Origin: Streptomyces luteolus
Lineage (GTDB): Bacteria > Actinomycetota > Actinomycetes > Streptomycetales > Streptomycetaceae
DNA length: 64,000 nt
Direction: 5' to 3'
Assembly (NCBI RefSeq): GCF_029968015.1
Contig: NZ_JASCIS010000015.1
Coordinates: forward strand, 1 to 64,000
Shown here: positions 34,594-42,145 of the stretch, one piece after another
Layout: the number at the start of each line of letters is the position of its first letter
How positions within the stretch are numbered: the stretch's first letter is position 1
Translations under genes and position numbers: made by a program
The notes under the pieces: model-generated
The model's input: the letters and a program-made list of their open reading frames with translations, nothing else
Told to the model about the DNA's origin: nothing
The model's database searches: none

Positions 34594-36285
34594 TCAGTCC
34601 TCCGGCAGCTCGACCGGCGCGATCTCCTCGTACAGGTCACCCGGACCCGGGTTGGACGCGTCCGTCGTACCGCCGAACTGGTGCATGACACCCCACACGG
34701 CGTTCAGCGCGGTCTGCACGGCGCCCTCGGCCCAGCCGGCCGTCCAGGAGATGTCGTCGCCGGCGAGGTAGATGCCGCGCTTGTCCTCGGGCAGGCCGTC
34801 CTGCATGAAGTGGGTGAACAGGCGGCGTTGGTAACGGTAGTGGCCGGGCAGGTTCGCCTTGAACGCGCCCATGAAGTACGGCTCGTTCTCCCAGGACACG
34901 GTCACCGGGTTGCCGATGATGTGGCGGCGGATGTCGACCTTCGGGTAGATCTCGCCGAGCGACTTCAGCATGACCTCCATCCGCTCGTTCGCGGACAGCG
35001 GCAGCCACTTCAGGCTGTCGTCGCACCAGGTGTACGAGAGGCAGATGACGGCGGGCTTGTCCGGGCCGTCGTCGAGGAGGTAGGTGCCTCGCGTCATCCG
35101 GTCGGTGAGCGTCATCGACATGACGTCACGCCCGGTGACCTCGTCCTTGTCGAGCCAGAACGGCCGGTCGACGGGCACGAAGAGCTTGGAGCTCTCCATG
35201 TAGTGGGTGCGCTCGATGGCGGTCCAGTGGTCGATCGGGAAGAGCGAGTCGTCGCACTCGATCTTGGAGAGCAGCATCCAGGACTGGGCGGTGAAGATCG
35301 CGGCACGGTACGTACGGATGTCGCCGCTGGCGTCGGTGACGGTGATGCGGTTGCCCGCGGTGCGGTGCAGCCGGGTCACGGCCGGGCGGGGGGTGCCCTC
35401 GTGCAGGGAGGACAGCGAGGTCCCCTGGGCCCAGTGCACGATCTTCTCCGGCTCGCGCCCCCAGAGCCGGAGCGGCAGCTGCTGGCTGCCGCCGACGATG
35501 CCGCGGTGGTGGTCGTCGGCCTCGGTGTAGACGACGCGCAGGATCTCCAGGATGGAGTTGGGGAAATCGGTGTCCCAGCCGCCCGTGCCGAAGCCGACCT
35601 GGCCGAAGATCTCCCGGTGCCGGAAGGACTTGAACGCCTCGGACTCGCAGAGGAAGCCGTAGAACGTCTGGTTGTCCAGCTTCTCCACCAGGCGGGCCCA
35701 GATCTCCCGGATCCTCGGCACGTCCCGCTCGCGCAGCGCCTGGTTCATGTCGGAGAAGTCGGCGCCCTCCTCCAGGCAGGCGTTCCAGGCGTGCATGACG
35801 TCCCGGTAGACCTGCGGCAGGTCGTCCACGGTCTCCGCGTAGTGCGACTCGCCCTTGAGGTCGACGACGGTCGAGGGGGTGTCCGGGGCGAGGGGGTTGG
35901 GGAACGCCCGCGTCTCCAGGCCGACCAGGTCGATGTAGTGCTGCAGCGCCGTGGAGGACGGCGGGAAGCGCATCGCGCCCATCTCGGCCGTCAGGTCCGT
36001 GTCTGTCCCCTCGAACCCGACAGTCCGCAGCCGACCACCGATCTGGTCGGCCTCGTACACGACGGGCTTGAGGCCCATCTTCATCAGCTCGTACGCGGCG
36101 ACGACACCGGAGAGCCCACCGCCGATCACGGCGACCTCCTGGCCGTGCTCGGTCGCGGGTATCTGCCCGAGCCCGGCCGGGTGCGCGAGGAAGTCGTCGT
36201 ACGCGTACGGGAAGTCCGGCCCGAACATGGTGATCGGCGGCTGCGCGTCGGTGTGCTGGACGGCGTTGGGCACCGTGGACGTCAT
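34594..36285 (-). CDS. Flavin amino-acid 2-monooxygenase (DavB/tryptophan monooxygenase-like)
   Basis: A 563-aa flavin amine oxidase with the dinucleotide-binding loop VAVIGGGLSGVVAAYEL (GGGLSG at 55-60), the GGRLRT motif, and a C-terminal FAD segment YLAGDDISWTAGWAEGAVQ. Its N-terminus ITMFGPDFPYAYDDFLAHPA and length are like lysine 2-monooxygenase (DavB), which turns lysine into 5-aminopentanamide. Tryptophan monooxygenase, making indole-3-acetamide, is the alternative. The adjacent omega-amidase-like gene fits either, with lysine favoured by the permease. Confidence is in the enzyme class, less in the substrate. Confidence 0.82.
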   Translation of the reverse strand: MTSTVPNAVQHTDAQPPITMFGPDFPYAYDDFLAHPAGLGQIPATEHGQEVAVIGGGLSGVVAAYELMKMGLKPVVYEADQIGGRLRTVGFEGTDTDLTAEMGAMRFPPSSTALQHYIDLVGLETRAFPNPLAPDTPSTVVDLKGESHYAETVDDLPQVYRDVMHAWNACLEEGADFSDMNQALRERDVPRIREIWARLVEKLDNQTFYGFLCESEAFKSFRHREIFGQVGFGTGGWDTDFPNSILEILRVVYTEADDHHRGIVGGSQQLPLRLWGREPEKIVHWAQGTSLSSLHEGTPRPAVTRLHRTAGNRITVTDASGDIRTYRAAIFTAQSWMLLSKIECDDSLFPIDHWTAIERTHYMESSKLFVPVDRPFWLDKDEVTGRDVMSMTLTDRMTRGTYLLDDGPDKPAVICLSYTWCDDSLKWLPLSANERMEVMLKSLGEIYPKVDIRRHIIGNPVTVSWENEPYFMGAFKANLPGHYRYQRRLFTHFMQDGLPEDKRGIYLAGDDISWTAGWAEGAVQTALNAVWGVMHQFGGTTDASNPGPGDLYEEIAPVELPED

Positions 36286-36338
36286 GGGGTGGGGACTCCT
36301 TGCGCGGAACGAGGGGTGGTACGGGAACGGGGTGCGGG

Positions 36339-37148
36339 TCAGGCCTGAGTCAGGGGCGCGTACAGGCCGGGGCGGCGGTCCCGCAGATACGGGTTGCCGG
36401 CGCGGGACTCGGCGAGGAACGCGGGGTCGACGTCACCGATGACGAGTTCCTCACCGCGCCCGGCCCGCGCCCTGGCGACACCGTCGGGCCCGGCGAGCAC
36501 GGAGAGCCCGACGAACTCGAACTCCCCTTCCTGGCCTGCCCTGTTGACGTACGCGACGTACATCTGGTTCTCGAAGGCGCGCACCGGCACGAGGGACTCG
36601 GCGACGAACTGGAAGGGGTGCATCTGCGCGGTCGGCACCAGCAGCAGGTCGGTCCCGGCGAGGGCGTGCGCCCGTACGTTCTCCGGGAACTCCACGTCGT
36701 AGCAGATCAGCGCGCCGATGCGGAGGCCGCCGAGCTCGGCCTGGACGACGGGGGTGTCTCCGGGTGTGAAGTGCTGCTGCTCGAAGCAGCCGAAGAGGTG
36801 GGTCTTGCGGTAGTTGAGCAGGGGCGTGCCGTCGGGGCCGATGGCCTGCGCGGAGTTGAACACGCGCTGCCCGTCGCGCTCCGGGTAGCCGTAGAAGACG
36901 GCGAGGCCGTGCTGGGCGGCGATCTTCGCGATCGCCTCGCCGGAGGGACCGTCGGCGGTCTCGGCGAGCCTGGGCACATCGTCCCCGATGGCGTACCCGG
37001 TCAGGTACATCTCGGGCGCGACGAGAAGGCCCGCCCCCGCTGCTGCGGCCCGCCCGGCGGCTTCATCGAGCACGCGCAGATTCCACGCGACGTCACCGGG
37101 CCGTCCAGAACTCTGAAGCAGGGCGGTACGCAGCGGCGACGACGACAT
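36339..37148 (-). CDS. Carbon-nitrogen hydrolase (DavA-like amidase)
   Basis: A 269-aa nitrilase-superfamily amidase with the full Glu-Lys-Cys triad: Glu46 in LVAPEMYLTG, Lys115 in NYRKTHLFG and Cys149 in ALICYDVEFPE. DavA (5-aminopentanamidase) has this size and accompanies DavB in Pseudomonas. It would hydrolyse the amide made by the downstream monooxygenase. It is 53 bases from that gene, in one operon. Confidence 0.85.
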   Translation of the reverse strand: MSSSPLRTALLQSSGRPGDVAWNLRVLDEAAGRAAAAGAGLLVAPEMYLTGYAIGDDVPRLAETADGPSGEAIAKIAAQHGLAVFYGYPERDGQRVFNSAQAIGPDGTPLLNYRKTHLFGCFEQQHFTPGDTPVVQAELGGLRIGALICYDVEFPENVRAHALAGTDLLLVPTAQMHPFQFVAESLVPVRAFENQMYVAYVNRAGQEGEFEFVGLSVLAGPDGVARARAGRGEELVIGDVDPAFLAESRAGNPYLRDRRPGLYAPLTQA

Positions 37149-37172
37149 GGGCAGACCTCGGGGGCACGGGGG

Positions 37173-37286
37173 TTGCGGGGACGCAATGACGTTACGGTCG
37201 CCGGTGTTGCGGGGACAAGGCGCGACTGTTGCGGGTTGTCGGGGGATCTGTTGCGCCAGTGGGGCCAGCTGCGGCGATTCATTGCG
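37173..37286 (-). promoter_or_regulatory. Repeated TTGC boxes upstream of the amidase-monooxygenase operon
   Basis: GTTGCG/TTGC boxes lie at 37173, 37207, 37229, 37251 and 37282; the middle three are exactly 22 bases apart. TTGCGGGGACGCAA at 37173-37186 is palindromic. This phased pattern is expected for an Lrp/AsnC octamer, and similar boxes occur upstream of the permease gene. Confidence 0.5.
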
Positions 37287-37299
37287 CGAGGCCTTGATG

Positions 37300-37455
37300 G
37301 TCCCCTACCCGCCCCTTCCCGAAAGCCTGCGGCTGAATTTCGCGCCGGAGGGGCGGGTTCTTAAGGGGCGCGGGGAACTGCGCGATCAGCCACGACGGCG
37401 CCGCAGCCGAACGACACCGCTCCGCAGGATTTCGGGAAGGGGCGGGGTGGGGAAA
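37300..37455. repeat. Intergenic repeat element with inverted ends
   Basis: CCCGCCCCTTCCCGAAA (37308-37324) and its exact complement (37430-37446) flank about 105 bases that include GGGGCGCGGGGAACTGCGCG, the inverse of a segment at 28684-28702. It is a second member of the family at 28615-28805. Together with the TTGC boxes it fills the gap upstream of the amidase gene. A further GGGGGCC-rich stretch (37470-37515) may terminate the Lrp gene. Confidence 0.75.
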
Positions 37456-37514
37456 GAGAAAGCCCCCGCCCCCACCGGGAGCAACCCGGCAGGGGCGAGG
37501 GGCCCCCGGGGGGC

Positions 37515-37967
37515 CTAAGTAGGCGCCCCCGAGGAAAACCTCCGCATCAGCGGCGAAAGCACCAGCACAGACTTCGTACGCTCCACGAAATGCTCCCCGG
37601 CGATCCGCTCAAGCACCCGCTCGAAGTGCCGCATATCGGATGCGAAGACCTGGACGATCGCGTCCGCCTCACCGGTGACGGTGGAGGCGGCCGCGACCTC
37701 CGGGTACCGCTCGAGGCCCCGTTTGATGGCCTCGGGCGAAGTGTTCCGCCGGCAGTAGATCTCGATGAACCCCTCGGTCTCCCAGCCGAGCGCCGCCGGG
37801 TCCACCCGGACCGTGAAGCCGGTGATGGCCCCGGTCGCGCGGAGCCGGTCCACACGGCGCTTCACGGCCGGTGCGGACAGGCCGACGATCTGGCCGATGT
37901 CCGCGAAGGAGCGGCGGGCGTCCTCGGCGAGGGCGTGCACGATACGTTCGTCGAGTTCGTTCAGCAC
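37515..37967 (-). CDS. Lrp/AsnC family transcriptional regulator
   Basis: A 150-aa Lrp protein: HTH in residues 1-50 (LNELDERIVHALAEDARRSF, then VGLSAPAVKRRVDRLR) and an RAM ligand-binding domain (about 60-140) with TGEADAIVQVFA. It is 10 bases after the permease gene on the same strand, so both are one transcript. It probably senses an amino acid and controls permease, itself and the monooxygenase-amidase operon. Confidence 0.93.
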   Translation of the reverse strand: MLNELDERIVHALAEDARRSFADIGQIVGLSAPAVKRRVDRLRATGAITGFTVRVDPAALGWETEGFIEIYCRRNTSPEAIKRGLERYPEVAAASTVTGEADAIVQVFASDMRHFERVLERIAGEHFVERTKSVLVLSPLMRRFSSGAPT

Positions 37968-37977
37968 GGCGGGCGGT

Positions 37978-39504
37978 TCACTTCTCTTGACCTGGTTCCG
38001 GACCGGTTTCCTTGGTGAGCGCGACGGCCGCGTCGGCCCCCTGCGTCTGCAGCCGGGAGCGGCGCTGACCGTACCCGAAGTAGATCACGAGGCCGACGGC
38101 CATCCACACGCCGAAGACGGTCCAGGTGATCGCGTCGAGGCTGAACATCATCCACACGCAGAAGCCGAAGCCCACCAGCGGGAAGAGCGGCGCGAGCGGC
38201 ACCCGGAAGGTCCGCTTCATCTCCGGGCGGGTCCGGCGAAGGACGATGACGGCCACGTTGACCAGGGCGAACGCGAAGAGCGTACCGATGCTGGTGGCGT
38301 CGGCGAGCTGGCCGAGCGGGATCGCCGCGGCGAGCACGCCGCAGAACAGCGAGACGATCACGGTGTTCACGCGCGGCGTGCCGGTGCGCGGGTTGACCTT
38401 GGAGAACGCCTTGGGCACCAGACCGTCGCGGGACATCGCGAAGAGGATGCGGGTCTGGCCGTACAGGACGACGAGCACGACGCTCGCGATGGCGATGACG
38501 GCGCCCGCGGCGAGCACGGTGCCCCAGAAGGGCTGGCCGGTGACGTCCTTCATGATCCCGGCGAGCGCGGCCTCGGAGTCGGTGAAGCCCTGCCAGGGGC
38601 GGGCGCCGACGGCGACGGCGGCGACGAGGACGTACAGCGCGGTGACGATGACGAGCGAGAGCATGATCGCGCGCGGCAGGTCCCGCTGCGGGTCCTTGGC
38701 CTCCTCACCTGCGGTGGAGGCGGCGTCGAAGCCGATGTACGAGAAGAACAGGGTGGCGCCCGCGGCGCTGACACCGGCCATGCCGAGCGGCATGAAGTCG
38801 GCGTAGTTGCCGGACTTGAAGCCCTGGATGCCGATCGCGCAGAACAGCAGCAGCGCGGCGATCTTCACGGCGACCATGATCGTGTTGGCGCGCGCCGACT
38901 CCTTGGCGCCGCCGAGCAGGAACACCATCGCGAGCAGCACGACGATCAGCGCGGGCAGGTTGAAGATCCCGCCGTCGCCGGGCGGCGCGGAGAGCACGTC
39001 CGGGATGGTCACGCCGATGGTGCCGGCGAGGAGTTCGTTCAGGTACTCGCCCCAGCCGACGGCGACGGCCGCGACGGAGACGCCGTACTCCAGGACCAGA
39101 CACCAGCCGCAGACCCAGGCGACGAGCTCACCCATCGTTGCGTACGCATACGAGTACGAGGAGCCGGAGACGGGGATCGTGCCCGCCAGTTCCGCGTACG
39201 AGAGGGCGGAGAAGAGGGCCGTGAGGCCGGCGATCACGAAGGAGAGCGTGACGGCCGGTCCGGCCTTGGGCACGGCCTCGCCGAGGACGACGAAGATGCC
39301 GGTGCCGAGGGTCGCACCGATGCTGATCATCGTCAGCTGCCACATGGACAGCGAGCGCCGCAGCGTGCCGCCCTCGCCCTTGCCACCCTCGGCGACCAGC
39401 AGTTCCACGGGCTTGCGGCGCATCAGCCGGCCGAGGCCGCTCGGCTGCTGCTGGTCACGTGTCGGCGGGGCGGCGCCTTGGTCGAGCACGGGGGGCTCCT
39501 TCAT
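37978..39504 (-). CDS. APC family amino acid permease
   Basis: A 508-aa integral membrane protein with 12 or more helices, cationic amino acid transporter-like: TMISIGATLGTGIFVVLGEA, SYSYAYATMGELVAWVCGW and FFSYIGFDAASTAGEEAKDP are typical of CAT/YhdG carriers. The start is uncertain: ATG 39504 (MKEPPVLDQG) is preferred; ATG 39594 would add 30 residues. Its pairing with an Lrp gene and a DavB/DavA-like pair suggests lysine or arginine import. Confidence 0.88.
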   Translation of the reverse strand: MKEPPVLDQGAAPPTRDQQQPSGLGRLMRRKPVELLVAEGGKGEGGTLRRSLSMWQLTMISIGATLGTGIFVVLGEAVPKAGPAVTLSFVIAGLTALFSALSYAELAGTIPVSGSSYSYAYATMGELVAWVCGWCLVLEYGVSVAAVAVGWGEYLNELLAGTIGVTIPDVLSAPPGDGGIFNLPALIVVLLAMVFLLGGAKESARANTIMVAVKIAALLLFCAIGIQGFKSGNYADFMPLGMAGVSAAGATLFFSYIGFDAASTAGEEAKDPQRDLPRAIMLSLVIVTALYVLVAAVAVGARPWQGFTDSEAALAGIMKDVTGQPFWGTVLAAGAVIAIASVVLVVLYGQTRILFAMSRDGLVPKAFSKVNPRTGTPRVNTVIVSLFCGVLAAAIPLGQLADATSIGTLFAFALVNVAVIVLRRTRPEMKRTFRVPLAPLFPLVGFGFCVWMMFSLDAITWTVFGVWMAVGLVIYFGYGQRRSRLQTQGADAAVALTKETGPEPGQEK

Positions 39505-39617
39505 CGCTGCGGGCTTGACGGCAGCGACCGCGGCGGCACCCGTCGAAGGGCGACCACCGAGCAGGCGGTCACCGCCAGACGAAGTACAGCGCATGACATT
39601 AGGCCGCGCGGCTTCAC

Positions 39618-39660
39618 TTGCGTAATGAAGCAACCTTGCGCATTCGGGCAAGATCCTTGC
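39618..39660 (-). promoter_or_regulatory. TTGC-N8-GCAA boxes upstream of the permease gene
   Basis: Two identical-architecture palindromes, TTGCGTAATGAAGCAA (39618-39633) and TTGCGCATTCGGGCAA (39636-39651), are followed by a third TTGCG half-site at 39656. They are 18-20 bases apart, suiting an Lrp-type multimer. The region is AT-richer than its surroundings, as expected of a promoter. Confidence 0.5.
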
Positions 39661-39763
39661 GTACCCCCGGAAAATACGGGAGTTCGTTGCACATCCGCTT
39701 TCGATCGCTTCACGAACGTGGCCAATGCCACATCCCGGACGCGATTCTTCCGGCCGGGGACGG

Positions 39764-39806
39764 GTCGGGAACGGGTCCGGAACGGGTCCGGAACGGGTCC
39801 GGAACG
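39764..39806. repeat. 11-bp tandem repeat (GGAACGGGTCC)
   Basis: About four tandem 11-base units, GGGTCCGGAAC, lie just before the guaB1 terminator, in the 3' untranslated region of guaB1. Confidence 0.8.
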
Positions 39807-39810
39807 CGCG

Positions 39811-39842
39811 ACGGCCCCGACCGTCCGGAGACGATCGGGGCC
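39811..39842. terminator. Terminator of guaB1
   Basis: CGGCCCCGA (39811-39819) and TCGGGGCCG (39834-39842) form a perfect 9-bp stem 28 bases after the guaB1 stop. The rest of the 39505-39870 gap is the permease promoter region. Confidence 0.65.
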
Positions 39843-39870
39843 GCGCGGAAGCCGTTCTACGAGGACGAGG

Positions 39871-41313
39871 TCACTGCCAGCTGGCGTGCAGCGGCTTGCC
39901 CTCCGCGTATCCGGCGGCGGACTGGATGCCGATGACGGCCTTCTCCTCGAACTCGGCGAGCGAGCCGGCGCCCGCGTAGGTGCAGGAGGAGCGGACGCCC
40001 GCGATGATCGAGTCGATCAGGTCCTCGACGCCGGGGCGGGCCGGGTCGAGGAACATCCGCGAGGTCGAGATGCCCTCCTCGAAGAGCGCCTTGCGGGCCC
40101 GGTCGTACGACGACTCGTCGCTGGTGCGGTTGCGCACGGCGCGGGCCGAGGCCATGCCGAAGGACTCCTTGTACTGCCGCCCGTTGGCGTCCTGCTGGAG
40201 GTCGCCCGGGGACTCGTACGTCCCGGCGAACCAGGAGCCGATCATGACGTTGGACGCGCCGGCGGCGAGCGCCATGGCGACATCGCGCGGGTGCCGGACG
40301 CCGCCGTCGGCCCAGACGTGCTTGCCGTACTTCTTCGCCTCGGCGGCGCACTCCAGGACGGCGGAGAACTGCGGGCGGCCGACGCCGGTCATCATGCGCG
40401 TGGTGCACATGGCGCCGGGGCCCACGCCGACCTTGATGATGTCGGCACCGGCGTCGATCAGGTCCTTGACGCCCTCGGCGGCGACGATGTTGCCCGCGAC
40501 GATCGGGACCTGCGGGTCGAGCGCGCGCACCTTGCGGATGGCGTCGATCATCGACTCCTGGTGGCCGTGCGCGGTGTCGATGACGAGCGTGTCCACACCG
40601 GCGTCGATCAGCTGCTGCGCCTTGCCGGCCACGTCGCCGTTGATGCCGACGGCGGCCGCGATGCGCAGTCGGCCCTGGGCGTCCACGGCCGGGGTGTAGA
40701 GCGTGGCGCGCAGGGCGCCCTTGCGGGTGAGGATGCCGACGAGGCGGCCGTCCTTGTCCACGGCGGGGGCGACCTTGCGGTGACCGGCGTCCAGCTTGTT
40801 GAAGGCCTCGCGCGGGTCGATGTCGGCGTCGATGAGCAGCAGCTCCCTCGACATGACCTCGGAGAGCTGGGTGAAGCGGTCCACGCCGCTCAGGTCGTGC
40901 TCGGTGACGACCCCGATCGGCCGCCGCTCGCCGTCGACGACGACTCCGGCGCCGTGCGCGCGCTTGTGCAGCAGCGACAGCGCGTCCGCGACGGTCTGCG
41001 ACGGGGCCAGCGTGATGGGGGTGTCGAGGACGTGGTGGCGGGTCTTGACCCAGGAGATGACCTCGGTGACGACCTCGATCGGGATGTCCTGGGGGATGAC
41101 GACGAGTCCGCCGCGGCGGGCCACGGTCTCGGCCATGCGCCGCCCGGCGATCGCGGTCATGTTGGCGACGACCAGCGGGATCGTGGTGCCCGTACCGTCC
41201 GGGGCGGAGAGGTCCACACCCTGGCGGGAGCCGACGGCGGAGCGGCTCGGCACCATGAACACATCGTCGTACGTGAGGTCGTACGGCGGCTTGATGTCAT
41301 TGAGGAAACGCAC
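39871..41313 (-). CDS. guaB1: IMP dehydrogenase-family GMP reductase (GuaB1 type)
   Basis: A 480-aa IMPDH/GMPR-family barrel with two CBS domains inserted (about 95-215: LSLLHKRAHGAGVVVDGER, VGILTRKGALRATLY). The active-site Cys loop is GVGPGAMCTTRMMTGVGRPQ. Actinobacterial GuaB1 proteins were shown in mycobacteria to be GMP reductases, not IMP dehydrogenases, so purine salvage is the likely role. The GTG at 41313 gives VRFLNDIKPPYDLTYDDV. Confidence 0.87.
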   Translation of the reverse strand: MRFLNDIKPPYDLTYDDVFMVPSRSAVGSRQGVDLSAPDGTGTTIPLVVANMTAIAGRRMAETVARRGGLVVIPQDIPIEVVTEVISWVKTRHHVLDTPITLAPSQTVADALSLLHKRAHGAGVVVDGERRPIGVVTEHDLSGVDRFTQLSEVMSRELLLIDADIDPREAFNKLDAGHRKVAPAVDKDGRLVGILTRKGALRATLYTPAVDAQGRLRIAAAVGINGDVAGKAQQLIDAGVDTLVIDTAHGHQESMIDAIRKVRALDPQVPIVAGNIVAAEGVKDLIDAGADIIKVGVGPGAMCTTRMMTGVGRPQFSAVLECAAEAKKYGKHVWADGGVRHPRDVAMALAAGASNVMIGSWFAGTYESPGDLQQDANGRQYKESFGMASARAVRNRTSDESSYDRARKALFEEGISTSRMFLDPARPGVEDLIDSIIAGVRSSCTYAGAGSLAEFEEKAVIGIQSAAGYAEGKPLHASWQ

Positions 41314-41375
41314 GTGCAGAACATCCAGTCGTTCGGAGGTGACCCTCGGGCAGGTCAGCCGAGGAAACGCACGTA
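41302..41375. repeat. 14-bp direct repeat around the guaB1 start
   Basis: GAGGAAACGCACGT occurs at 41302-41315 (covering the GTG start codon and next codons of guaB1) and again at 41362-41375 in its upstream region, 60 bases apart. Confidence 0.8.
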
Positions 41376-41477
41376 CTTCATTGTCCCATGACAAAGGGTC
41401 GCCGCCCTCCGGACAGATCCTCCAGGGCACGGCGGAAACGGTGGTCGGAACCTCCAAGCGGCCCTTCCCCCGGGGCG

Positions 41478-41819
41478 TCAGTTCACGGCCGGGTCGAGTG
41501 CGAGCAGGACGCTCAGGCGTTCACCGGAGGACTCCGCGAGCACGTCCTGCGCGACGGCCCACTCCTCGGGCCGTGTGGCCGCGTACTCCTGCCAGCCGCG
41601 GACCACGAGCAGGGTGCCGCGCGGCAGTTCGGTCAGGGAGTCGGCGAGCGCGTCCCAGTTGCGCCCGAACCAGTGCGGCAGGTCCAGGTCGCGGGCGCAG
41701 CGCTCCATGAACGCGGCCTTGTCGGTGACGCCGCCGAGGGTGAGGACGACGGCGGGCAGTTCGGCCGTACGGACGGCGCCGAGCAGGGCGGCGAGGGGGC
41801 CGGGGGTGTGCTCCGTCAT
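41478..41819 (-). CDS. Barstar family ribonuclease inhibitor
   Basis: A 113-aa barstar-like protein: LTLGGVTDKAAFMERCARDL, LPHWFGRNWDALADSLTEL and the acidic C-terminal part are the barstar fold features. It should bind and block a guanyl-specific ribonuclease. Its ATG overlaps the stop of the ribonuclease remnant upstream, so they form a coupled toxin-inhibitor pair in which the toxin is now incomplete. Confidence 0.9.
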   Translation of the reverse strand: MTEHTPGPLAALLGAVRTAELPAVVLTLGGVTDKAAFMERCARDLDLPHWFGRNWDALADSLTELPRGTLLVVRGWQEYAATRPEEWAVAQDVLAESSGERLSVLLALDPAVN

Positions 41820-42004
41820 CGCAGGACCGCCTTGAAGGTCTGGTAGTGGTCGTCGGTGTAGTAGATCTCGCCGTCCCTGCCGGTGACCAGCCGCCGGGCG
41901 CCGCGGCCGCCTTCGCCGGGGGTGCGGACGGTGTACTCGCGGTAGTGCCCGCGCGGCTGCTGCCCGGGCACGACGGCGGTCGGTCGTGCGGCCGATGCTG
42001 CCAC
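41816..42004 (-). pseudogene. Truncated guanyl-specific ribonuclease (Sa/barnase type), C-terminal part
   Basis: An open frame of 62 codons encodes the C-terminal half of an RNase Sa-like enzyme: HYREYTVRTPGEGGRGARR and TGRDGEIYYTDDHYQTFKAV contain the catalytic Glu, Arg and His. The N-terminal half, normally some 60-70 residues with a signal peptide, is missing. Upstream at 42026-42083 lies a dispersed repeat segment, with nothing ribonuclease-like in any frame. A GTG at 42004 could start the fragment, but the fold would be incomplete. Confidence 0.75.
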
Positions 42005-42025
42005 AAGCGGTGTGGCCCGGCTCGT

Positions 42026-42083
42026 TCCGAAAATCTTGCAGCGGCTGTCGTTCGACTGCCGCGCCGTCGTGGCTGTTCGCGCA
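42026..42083. repeat. Partial dispersed repeat abutting the ribonuclease remnant
   Basis: CTTGCAGCGGCTGTCGTTCG and the following bases to CGCGCAG match 28640-28690 with a few differences. Only the left half of the element is present, and its inverted ends are degraded (TCCGAAAA). Confidence 0.65.
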
Positions 42084-42145
42084 GGGCGACAGGCGGCAAC
42101 CGAGCCGACGGTGCGGGACGACGACGCCTACGCGACGATGAACCC

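Noticed and set aside
37765..41391. 1208-aa open frame on the plus strand opposite the permease and guaB1 genes
   Set aside because: It is the antisense shadow of minus-strand genes with typical Streptomyces codon bias; its translation is low-complexity and has no recognisable domain.
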